A DNA stretch of 64,000 nucleotides, taken from NCBI GenBank assembly GCA_949775045.1, contig OX459095.1, positions 34,524,768 through 34,588,767 of the forward strand. The letters run 5' to 3'. Shown here piece after piece: positions 49,952 through 59,810 of this stretch. How positions within the stretch are numbered: position 1 is the stretch's first letter; the number at the start of each line of letters is the position of its first letter. This DNA comes from Metridium senile (Eukaryota > Cnidaria > Anthozoa > Actiniaria > Metridiidae). Position numbers and translations under genes: made by a program. The notes beneath the pieces are model-generated. The model ran no database searches. It had not been told where the DNA came from and worked only from the letters and a program-made list of their open reading frames with translations.

Positions 49952-51046
49952 CTTGGTTTTATAGTTTGATTAACACTTCAAAGACCAGCCTACTTTTTGG
50001 CGGGAAATTGAACACGGCGGGCCCGGCCTATTGCCGAGCGCTGGAAGGCGCCACACCGAGGGTTTTGGCGGGAAAAATCCCTTTAAATACTCTGCGCCGA
50101 GCTACTGTAGTCGGAATTGTTCAAAGAGCGGCGGTCGCGGGCATAAATTGATTGATTAATTAAAGAACGATTGAATTGCAATTGAGAAGCATTGTCTGTT
50201 CAACACTTTCCCGTTTGCAAGAACAAAAATTCCAACAGCTCACTTTGGTATACTTTGAAGATAAACTGAATACTCTTAGATAATTAAGTTTCTTATAGTG
50301 ATTACAATGTATACTATTAAAAAAGCTCACCATAACAATGTATCGAATTATATAAATGACAATGTTGTAGCACACGGCAGAATAACAGGAAAATACGTTC
50401 TGGTTGTTTGACTTACCCAAATCATTTTGATCAACGACGTCAAGCAACTGTTTTAGTACTTGCGTATTAACAAATATGTTTGATTCCCAAGTAAAATTTC
50501 AATGTTGATGATAACTGACAAACATTTTGCTACTAAACCGACACTGTTAACTTGTAGAAAGTGCGCACAAATATGGATCTGACTTGCAACTTATGATTGT
50601 TACGTCACGTTGAATGACGGCTTTATCACGTGATTATGACGTCATGGCGAGCGCGCGTGGATTAGAATGACAATTATAGAGTAAAAAGTGAATTGGAACT
50701 ATGGTCAAAATGAAATTCATTTTTTTTTATTTTAAAACAAGGTATAATTTTTAAATATTCAACCAATAAAAAGATGAAAAAAACAACAACAATTCAAATT
50801 TTTCTTAATTTTTGGTAATGTCTAAAATTAGGAGTTTTAGCTCAAGTCAAATACTGCTTTCCATCCAAAGTTAACGTTTTTCGCAGCGAAAGCACTCGGA
50901 ATTAGAGTACAAAACACAAGAACAACAACAACAACAGTATTTTGACTACTAATATATTTATTTCACATATTTATCTACATATACATTTGTATTTAAAACA
51001 TAATATCTTCAATTATATTTACAATGACTCTATATTTGTACCGATA

Positions 51047-51945
51047 TCATTGGTAATAATAAGGCGATACTGCATAACTTGGTACAATGTATGGTGATGG
51101 TCTTACTCTACTGTACAACGATGGTCTAATAACACGTGGTCTGTAGTACGGTACTGGTCGGTAACTAGTCTGACCGGCCAGGCTGGGCTGCTGTGCTCCA
51201 CGCACAAGCTTCTCTGCAAGACTGTTAAGGTATGCTAACTTGGCTGCTCGTTGTCTGTCGTGGTTCAGTTGGTTTTTCGCACTCACTCGTCGTTTACGAT
51301 ACCACAGTTTGACTTGATCTTCGCTGGCATGGATTTCTGTTGCTAGTCGTCGACGTTCTTTCTTGGTGGGGTAGGGCTGGAGGTCGTAGGCTTTGGCGAG
51401 GATTATCTCCTGGTAGACGGACAGGAATGGTGCTTCTGGACTCTGGATGGTCGGATGATCCGCCCTAGGTGATGACATTGCTGTAGATTAGAAGAAACAA
51501 AACATATTAGAACAAGACATATATTGCAAGTTGATCGTTACAAAATACATATAGGTAAATAATCATTGTGTTTAAAGGTAAGAGTTTCATACAAGACATT
51601 GTCATTATAGTCATTCATTTACATCATTCTGAATTCAGCACATTCTAAACCAACAGCCAGAATTCAATCAACTTTTTCCATCATAGAACATATCTTACCT
51701 TTAGTAGTAGTTTGCTTACTATCAGACGAGTAACGGCCCGCTGTACAGGTAGAAGAACGGTCAGTGGTACAAGGCTGGTCAACATGCGTAGTACGTAGAA
51801 TATCTTCAATCATAAACGATGACTTTGCCTTGACAGGTCTGCAGGATGGTACTTCTGATTTCACCATTTTGGTATTTGCTTGTGTTTCAAGAGTTGTTTT
51901 CTTTGTGAATGCTTTCGATAGAATGATGCAGTGTGTTGGGGGCAT
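51047..51945 (-). CDS. Homeodomain protein, array copy 17
   Basis: Exons 51699-51945 and 51047-51480. Ser at residue 211; TTTTTAAAT and GCGTATT flanks as copy 14. Confidence 0.85.
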
Positions 51946-53040
51946 CTTGGTTTTATAGTTTGATTAACACTTCAAAGACCAGCCTACTTTTTGGCGGGAA
52001 ATTGAACACGGCGGGCCCGGCCTATTGCCGAGCGCTGGAAGGCGCCACACCGAGGGTTTTGGCGGGAAAAATCCCTTTAAATACTCTGCGCCGAGCTACT
52101 GTAGTCGGAATTGTTCAAAGAGCGGCGGTCGCGGGCATAAATTGATTGATTAATTAAAGAACGATTGAATTGCAATTGAGAAGCATTGTCTGTTCAACAC
52201 TTTCCCGTTTGCAAGAACAAAAATTCCAACAGCTCACTTTGGTATACTTTGAAGATAAACTGAATACTCTTAGATAATTAAGTTTCTTATAGTGATTACA
52301 ATGTATACTATTAAAAAAGCTCACCATAACAATGTATCGAATTATATAAATGACAATGTTGTAGCACACGGCAGAATAACAGGAAAATACGTTCTGGTTG
52401 TTTGACTTACCCAAATCATTTTGATCAACGACGTCAAGCAACTGTTTTAGTACTTGCGTATTAACAAATATGTTTGATTCCCAAGTAAAATTTCAATGTT
52501 GATGATAACTGACAAACATTTTGCTACTAAACCGACACTGTTAACTTGTAGAAAGTGCGCACAAATATGGATCTGACTTGCAACTTATGATTGTTACGTC
52601 ACGTTGAATGACGGCTTTATCACGTGATTATGACGTCATGGCGAGCGCGCGTGGATTAGAATGACAATTATAGAGTAAAAAGTGAATTGGAACTATGGTC
52701 AAAATGAAATTCATTTTTTTTTATTTTAAAACAAGGTATAATTTTTAAATATTCAACCAATAAAAAGATGAAAAAAACAACAACAATTCAAATTTTTCTT
52801 AATTTTTGGTAATGTCTAAAATTAGGAGTTTTAGCTCAAGTCAAATACTGCTTTCCATCCAAAGTTAACGTTTTTCGCAGCGAAAGCACTCGGAATTAGA
52901 GTACAAAACACAAGAACAACAACAACAACAGTATTTTGACTACTAATATATTTATTTCACATATTTATCTACATATACATTTGTATTTAAAACATAATAT
53001 CTTCAATTATATTTACAATGACTCTATATTTGTACCGATA

Positions 53041-53939
53041 TCATTGGTAATAATAAGGCGATACTGCATAACTTGGTACAATGTATGGTGATGGTCTTAC
53101 TCTACTGTACAACGATGGTCTAATAACACGTGGTCTGTAGTACGGTACTGGTCGGTAACTAGTCTGACCGGCCAGGCTGGGCTGCTGTGCTCCACGCACA
53201 AGCTTCTCTGCAAGACTGTTAAGGTATGCTAACTTGGCTGCTCGTTGTCTGTCGTGGTTCAGTTGGTTTTTCGCACTCACTCGTCGTTTACGATACCACA
53301 GTTTGACTTGATCTTCGCTGGCATGGATTTCTGTTGCTAGTCGTCGACGTTCTTTCTTGGTGGGGTAGGGCTGGAGGTCGTAGGCTTTGGCGAGGATTAT
53401 CTCCTGGTAGACGGACAGGAATGGTGCTTCTGGACTCTGGATGGTCGGATGATCCGCCCTAGGTGATGACATTGCTGTAGATTAGAAGAAACAAAACATA
53501 TTAGAACAAGACATATATTGCAAGTTGATCGTTACAAAATACATATAGGTAAATAATCATTGTGTTTAAAGGTAAGAGTTTCATACAAGACATTGTCATT
53601 ATAGTCATTCATTTACATCATTCTGAATTCAGCACATTCTAAACCAACAGCCAGAATTCAATCAACTTTTTCCATCATAGAACATATCTTACCTTTAGTA
53701 GTAGTTTGCTTACTATCAGACGAGTAACGGCCCGCTGTACAGGTAGAAGAACGGTCAGTGGTACAAGGCTGGTCAACATGCGTAGTACGTAGAATATCTT
53801 CAATCATAAACGATGACTTTGCCTTGACAGGTCTGCAGGATGGTACTTCTGATTTCACCATTTTGGTATTTGCTTGTGTTTCAAGAGTTGTTTTCTTTGT
53901 GAATGCTTTCGATAGAATGATGCAGTGTGTTGGGGGCAT
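53041..53939 (-). CDS. Homeodomain protein, array copy 18
   Basis: Exons 53693-53939 and 53041-53474. Ser at residue 211. The 5' region has a 2-bp TA insertion (TTATATAGTG near 54283). The left part of the next unit, from about 54660, is the first clearly diverged sequence. Confidence 0.85.
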
Positions 53940-55027
53940 CTTGGTTTTATAGTTTGATTAACACTTCAAAGACCAGCCTACTTTTTGGCGGGAAATTGAA
54001 CACGGCGGGCCCGGCCTATTGCCGAGCGCTGGAAGGCGCCACACCGAGGGTTTTGGCGGGAAAAATCCCTTTAAATACTCTGCGCCGAGCTACTGTAGTC
54101 GGAATTGTTCAAAGAGCGGCGGTCGCGGGCATAAATTGATTGATTAATTAAAGAACGATTGAATTGCAATTGAGAAGCATTGTCTGTTCAACACTTTCCC
54201 GTTTGCAAGAACAAAAATTCCAACAGCTCACTTTGGTATACTTTGAAGATAAACTGAATACTCTTAGATAATTAAGTTTCTTATATAGTGATTACAATGT
54301 ATACTATTAAAAAAGCTCACCATAACAATGTATCGAATTATATAAATGACAATGTTGTAGCACACGGCAGAATAACAGGAAAATACGTTCTGGTTGTTTG
54401 ACTTACCCAAATCATTTTGATCAACGACGTCAAGCAACTGTTTTAGTACTTGTGTATTAACAAATATGTTTGATTCCCAAGTAAAATTTCAATGTTGATG
54501 ATAACTGACAAACATTTTGCTACTAAACCGACACTGTTAACTTGTAGAAAGTGCGCACAAATATGGATCTGACTTGCAACTTATGATTGTTACGTCACGT
54601 TGAATGACGGCTTTATCACGTGATTATGACGTCATGGCGAGCGCGCGTGGATTAGAATGACAATGATAAAGTGAAATGGAACTATGGTCAAAATGAAACT
54701 CATTTTTTTTATTGTAAAACAAGGTATAATTTTTTAATCAGTATTCAAAGAATAAAAAGATGACAAAACAACAATCATTCAACTTTTTCTTACTTTATTG
54801 TTGTGTGTAAAATTTTAGCTCAAGTCAAATACTGCTTTCCATGCAAAGAGAACGTTTTTCGCAGCGAAAGAACTCGAAATTAGAGTATAAAACACAAGAA
54901 CAACAACAACAACAACAGTATTTTTACTACTAATATATTTATTTGGCCTATTTATCTAAATATACATTTGTATTTAAAACATAATATCTTCAATTATATT
55001 TACAATGACTCTATATTTGTACCGATA

Positions 55028-55924
55028 TCATTGGTAATAATAAGGCGATACTGCATAACTTGGTACAATGTATGGTGATGATCTTACTCTACTGTACAAC
55101 GATGGTCTAATAACACGTGGTCTGTAGTACGGTACTGGTCGGTAACTAGTCTGACCGGCCAGGCTGGGCTGCTGTGCTCCACGCACAAGCTTCTCTGCAA
55201 GACTGTTAAGGTATGCTAACTTGGCTGCTCGTTGTCTGTCGTGGTTCAGTTGGTTTTTCGCACTCACTCGTCGTTTACGATACCACAGTTTGACTTGATC
55301 TTCGCTGGCATGGATTTCTGTTGCTAGTCGTCGACGTTCTTTCTTGGTGGGGTAGGGCTGGAGGTCGTAGGCTTTGGCGAGGATTATCTCCTGGTAGACG
55401 GACAGGAATGGTGCTTCTGGACTCTGGATGGTCGGATGATCCGCCCTAGGTGATGACACTGCTGTAGATTAGAAGAAACAAAAAAATATCAGAACAAGAC
55501 ATATTGCAAGTTGATCGTTACAAAATACATACAGGTAAATAATCATTGTGTTTAAGGGTAAGAGTTTCATACAAGACATTGTCATTATAGTCATTCATTT
55601 ACATCATTCTGAATTCAGCACATTGTAAACCAACAGCCAGAATTCAATCTACTTTTTCCATCATAGAACATATCTACCTTTAGTAGTAGTTTGCTTACTA
55701 TCAGACGAGTAACGGCCCGCTGTACAGGTACAGGAACGGTCAGTGGTACAAGGCTGGTCAACATGCGTAGTACGTAGAATATCTTCAATCATAAACGATG
55801 ACTTTGCCTTGACAGGTCTGCAGGATGGTACTTCTGATTTCACCATTTTGGTATTTGCTTGTGTTTCAAGAGTTGTTTTCTTTGTGAATGCTTTCGATAG
55901 AATGATGCAGTGTGTTGGGGGCAT
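55028..55924 (-). CDS. Homeodomain protein, array copy 19 (weakened splice donor)
   Basis: Exons 55678-55924 and 55028-55461, 226 aa. Changes from copy 1 include Ser-Ser at 210-211, one Ser to Cys in exon 1, and Met84 to Val (GTG). Homeodomain and FMIEDIL are unchanged. A 1-bp deletion alters the intron start from GTAAGA to GTAGAT, which may reduce splicing. Flanking non-coding DNA is much more diverged than the gene. Both E2F-type sites are intact. Confidence 0.75.
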
Positions 55925-57018
55925 CTTGGTTTTATAGTTTAGTTAACACTTCAAAGACCAGCCTACTTTTTGGCGGGAAATTGAACACGGCGGGCCCGGC
56001 CTATTGCCGAGCGCTGGAAGGCGCCACACCGAGGGTTTTGGCGGGAAAATTCTCTTTAAATACTCTGCGCCGAGCTACTCTAGTCGGAATTGTTCAAAGA
56101 GCGGCGGTCGCGGGCATAAACTGATTGATTAATTAAAGAACGATTGAATTGCAATTTAGAAGCATTGTCTGTTCAACGTTTTCCCGTTTGCAAGAACAAC
56201 AATTGCAACAACTCACTTTGGTATACTTTGAAGATAAACTGAATACTGTTAGACAATTAAGTTTCTTATAGTGAATACAATGTCCACTATTAAAAAAGCT
56301 CACCATAACAATGTATCGAATTATATAAATGACAATGTTGTAGCACACGGCAGAATAACAGGAAAATACGTTCTGGTTGTTTGACTTACCAAAATCATTT
56401 TGATCAACGACCTCAAGCAACTGTTTTAGTACTTGTGTATTAACAAATATGTTTGGTTCCCAAGTACAATTTCAATGTTGATGATAACCGACAAACATTT
56501 TGCTACTAAACCGACACTGTTAACGTATAGAAAGTGTGCAGAAATATGGATCTGACATGAAACTTATGATTGTTACGTCACGTTGAATGACGGCTTGATC
56601 ACGTGATTATGAAATGGAGGTGAGCGCCTGGATTAGAATGTCAATTAGAAAGCAAAAAGTGCAATGGAACTATAGTCAAAATGAAATTATTTGTTTCTAT
56701 TCTAAAACAAGGTATAATTTTAAAATATTCAATGAATAAAAGATGAAAAAACAACAGTCATTCAAAGTTTTCTTAATTTTTTTCTTGTGTCTACAATTAG
56801 GAGTTTCAGTTCAAGTCAAATACTGCTTTCCATGCAAAGTTAACGTTTTTCGCAGCGAAAGAACTTTGAATTAGAGTATAAAACACAAGAACAACAACAA
56901 CAGTATTTTTACTACTAATATATTTATTTCACCTATTTATTTATCTAAATATATACATTTGTATTTAAAACATAATATCTTCAATTTTATTTACAATGAC
57001 TCTATATTTGTAGCGATA

Positions 57019-57908
57019 TCAGTGGTAATAATAAGGCGATACTAGATAACTTGGTACAATGTATGGTGATGATCTTACTCTACTGTACAACGATGGTCTA
57101 ATAACACGTGGTCTGTAGTACTGTACTGGTCGGTGACTAGTCTGACCAGCCAGGCTGGGCTGCTGTGCTCCACGCACAAGGTTCTCTGCAAGACTGTTAA
57201 GGTATGCTAACTTGGCTGCTCGTTGTCTGTCGTGGTTCAGTTGGCTTTTCGCACTCACTCCTCGTTTACGATACCACAGTTTGACTTGATCTTCGCTGGC
57301 ATGGATTTCTGTTGCTAGTCGTCGTCGTTCTTTATTGGTGGGGTAGGGCTGGAGGTCGTAGGCTTTGGCGAGGATTATCTCCTGGTAGACGGACAGGAAT
57401 GGTGCTTCTGGACTCTGGATGGTCGGATGATCCCTAGGTGATGACATTGCTGTAGATTAGAAGAAACAAAACATATCAGAACAAGACATATTGCAAGTTG
57501 ATCGTTACAAAATACATATAGGTAAATAATCATTGTGTTAAGGGTAAGAGTTTCATACAAGACATTGTCATTATAGTCATTCATTTACATCATTCTGAAT
57601 TCAGCACATTCTAAACCAACAGCCAGAATTCAGTCAACTTTTTCCATCATAGAACATATCTTACCTTTAGCAGTAGTTTGCTTACTAACAGACGAGTAAC
57701 GGTCCGCTGTACAGGTAGAAGAACGGTCAGTGATGCAAGGCTGGTCAACATGCGTAGTACGTAGAATATGTTCTATCATAAACGATGACTTTGCCTTGAC
57801 AGGTCTGGATGGTACTTCTGATTTCACCATTTTGGTATTTGCTTGGGCTTCAAGAGTTGTTTTCTTTGTGAATGCTTTCGATAGAATGATGCAGTGTGTT
57901 GGGGGCAT
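57019..57908 (-). CDS. Homeodomain protein, array copy 20 (diverged edge copy)
   Basis: Exons 57665-57908 and 57019-57449; normal donor and acceptor; 224 aa. About fifteen residues differ from copy 1. There are two single-codon deletions (Cys35 and Ala89), both frame-preserving. The eh1-like motif reads FMIEHIL, and homeodomain Arg53 is Gly (WYRKRG), so a second near-invariant DNA-contact residue is lost; Lys51 is kept. The - strand gene is the upstream-most copy, next to WBP4. A MITE sits about 450 bp upstream and the E-box/CRE block is absent upstream. It may be an old functional paralogue or decaying. Confidence 0.7.
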
Positions 57909-58354
57909 CTTGGTTTTATAGTTTGATTAACACTTCAAAGACCAGCCTACTGTTTGGATGGAAATTAAACACGGCGTGGAGCGATGGAAGGTGCCGCACC
58001 CAAGTTTTTTGGCGGGAAAAATGTTTTTAAATAGGATACGGCGAGCCGAGTCGGACTTGTTCAAAGTGCAGCGGCCGCGGCATAAATTGATTGATTAATT
58101 AAAGAATGATTGAAATGAAACTTAGAAGCATTGTCTGTTGAACGTTTTCCCGTTTGCAAGAACAAAAATTGCAACAACTCACTTTGGTAAAGATATCTAA
58201 ACTGAATACTCTTAGACAATTAAGTTTCTTCTAGTGAATACAATGTATACTAAAAATGCTCACCATAACAATGTATCGAATTATATAAATGACAATGTTG
58301 TAGCATGAATGCTTTCCCCAGTAGAATAACAGGCAAATACGTTCTGTTTGACTA

Positions 58355-58592
58355 AGGCTACGTTTACACGGGAGCGGACGAATTTTTGACCGGTCAAAAA
58401 AACATCCGCTTACGGGTTCCGTTCACACGGGAGTGTGCCAAACTTGCATTAATTTGTACGTCTAACCGGTCAAATATTGTGATGGTCTCGTCTAAACAGA
58501 ACGAGAATATTGATCGGTTCCGTGTGAACAGCATGTCCAGGTCGATCTTTTGACAGGTCAAAAGTTCGTCCGGTACCGTGTAAACCTAGCCT
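58355..58592. mobile_element. MITE inserted in the upstream region of copy 20
   Basis: Inverted ends AGGCTACGTTTACACGG and CCGTGTAAACCTAGCCT with flanking TA dinucleotides (58353-58354 and 58593-58594). Comparison with the other 19 units shows precise interruption of the GACTTACCCAAATC segment, destroying the candidate 5' donor. Non-coding. Confidence 0.85.
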
Positions 58593-58699
58593 TATCCAAA
58601 TCATTTTGATCAACGACCTCAAGCAACTGTTTTAGTACTTGTATATTAACAAATATGTTTGATTTACAAGTAAAATTTGAATGTTGATGATAACCGACA

Positions 58700-58947
58700 A
58701 AAACCGACGAAAATCGAAAATCGAGTGTCATGCTTTAGGGCTGGAAAAAATATTTATTGCAACTGATTTGGCATATTTCAAGCTGTACTAAAAAAAGTCC
58801 TTCGCGAACCATTTTGACGCCTTTCTATGTTTTGGGTTTCCTGTGGCAATAACTAAACTAGAGTCTGGGTACTAAAAAGATCGTTCTGTGTGTAGTAGTA
58901 GCTGGAAAAAGCAGTGCTAAACATTGCTAAATATAAGAAATATTACA
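58700..58947 (+). promoter_or_regulatory. Probable WBP4 promoter and 5' UTR
   Basis: Array similarity stops at about 58699 and the WBP4 start codon begins at 58948. This unique interval must therefore contain the WBP4 promoter and 5' UTR, about 1 kb from the divergently transcribed copy 20 of the homeobox gene. No TATA box or clear initiator was recognised. Confidence 0.45.
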
Positions 58948-59109
58948 ATGTAAGTACAATTCTAACACTATTTAAAATCGTTGTTATAGTTTTTAATGTT
59001 ATATTACTAAATGCCTATGTTGATTTGTCGTTATAGGACTGAATATTGGCAATCACAAGCTAAAAAGTTCTGTGATTTCTGTAAATGTTGGCTGACTGAC
59101 AATAAACCC
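58948..59109 (+). CDS. WBP4: WW-domain-binding protein 4 (FBP21), first coding exons
   Basis: Exon 1 ends …ACAAT|GTAAGT at 58949 and exon 2 is 59037-59109 (TTATAG|G … CCC|GTGAGT). The ATG is split AT|G by the intron, giving M then TEYWQSQAKKFCDFCKCWL and TDNKP. This closely resembles the N terminus of vertebrate WBP4, including the CxxC half (C13, C16) of its matrin/U1C-type zinc finger. WBP4 is a spliceosomal protein with tandem WW domains that bind proline-rich splicing factors. The histidine half of the finger and the WW domains must lie in exons beyond the window; none was found before 64000. Confidence 0.85.
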
Positions 59110-59398
59110 GTGAGTGTGTTTCGTATAAGAACTTTTTGGTGTATCAATTAATAAGTAAATACTTCAACTATTAAAGATAACTTTTGATTGATAAATCGAT
59201 TTAATATTTTAGTAAGACGATTGTCAACGACGAGTGAGATCGCAAGTGATTCGTTAGTTAATCTTACTTTTTACTATAACTTGATCGTTATTATTATAGA
59301 GGATCGATAAAGGCTCGATACATCAATAACAGGTGCCTTTTTAGATTCCCATTTTTGATTACTTTGTTGCATGCACTACATCAAAAATATGATCTTTA
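59110..59398 (+). other. Start of WBP4 intron 2
   Basis: AT-rich intron sequence with no recognisable exon. The intron continues through the minisatellite and LINE to at least the window end. Confidence 0.6.
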
Positions 59399-59810
59399 TA
59401 ATAAACATCACCATCACATCGTTATCAATCAAAATCACCATCACCATCATCACAACCACCACCACCATCATTGTTACCATCATCATTACTATCACATCAC
59501 GCCATTATCTATCAACATCACCATCATCACAACCACTAACTACTATCATTGTTACCATCATCATTACTATCACATCACATCACATCGTTATCAATCAAAA
59601 TCACCATCATCACAACCACCACCACCACCATTGTTACCATCATCATTACTATCACATCAAATCGTTATCAATCAACATCACCATCATCACAACCACTAAC
59701 TACTATCATTGTTACCATCATCATTACTATCACATCACATCGTTATCAATCAAGATCACCATCATCACAACCACTAACTACTATCATCGTTACAATCATC
59801 ATTACTATCA
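59399..59810. repeat. CAT/ATC-rich minisatellite, left part
   Basis: Repeats of a composite unit containing CGTTATCAATCAA, CACCATCATCACAACCAC and ACCATCATCATTACTATCAC, about 60-90 bp long. Histidine-rich and isoleucine-rich open frames here reflect triplet composition only. The same repeat resumes at 63141, so the LINE inserted into it. Confidence 0.9.

Larger units (their letters stand above)
18598..58699 (-). repeat. Homeobox macrosatellite: 20 tandem units of ~1994 bp
   Basis: Twenty head-to-tail units, all in the same orientation. Exon 2 of the embedded gene recurs at exactly 1994-bp steps from 19143 to 53041 (units 1-18), then at 55028 (1987) and 57019 (1991). Similarity begins near 18598 and stops near 58699. 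A unit, read left to right, holds an E-box/CRE block, an A/T-rich stretch with CAACAACAA, the poly(A) signal, exon 2, a 218-bp intron, exon 1, the E2F/TATA promoter, a possible 5' exon and a short link to the next unit. Units 1-18 differ by only a few scattered substitutions; units 19 and 20 are clearly diverged. Near identity implies recent amplification or ongoing homogenisation. Copy number should be treated as the assembly's estimate. Confidence 0.97.

Noticed and set aside
18598..58699. CRISPR-like or rDNA-like array
   Set aside because: The unit is 1994 bp with a spliced homeobox gene; there are no short repeats with unique spacers and no rRNA sequence.
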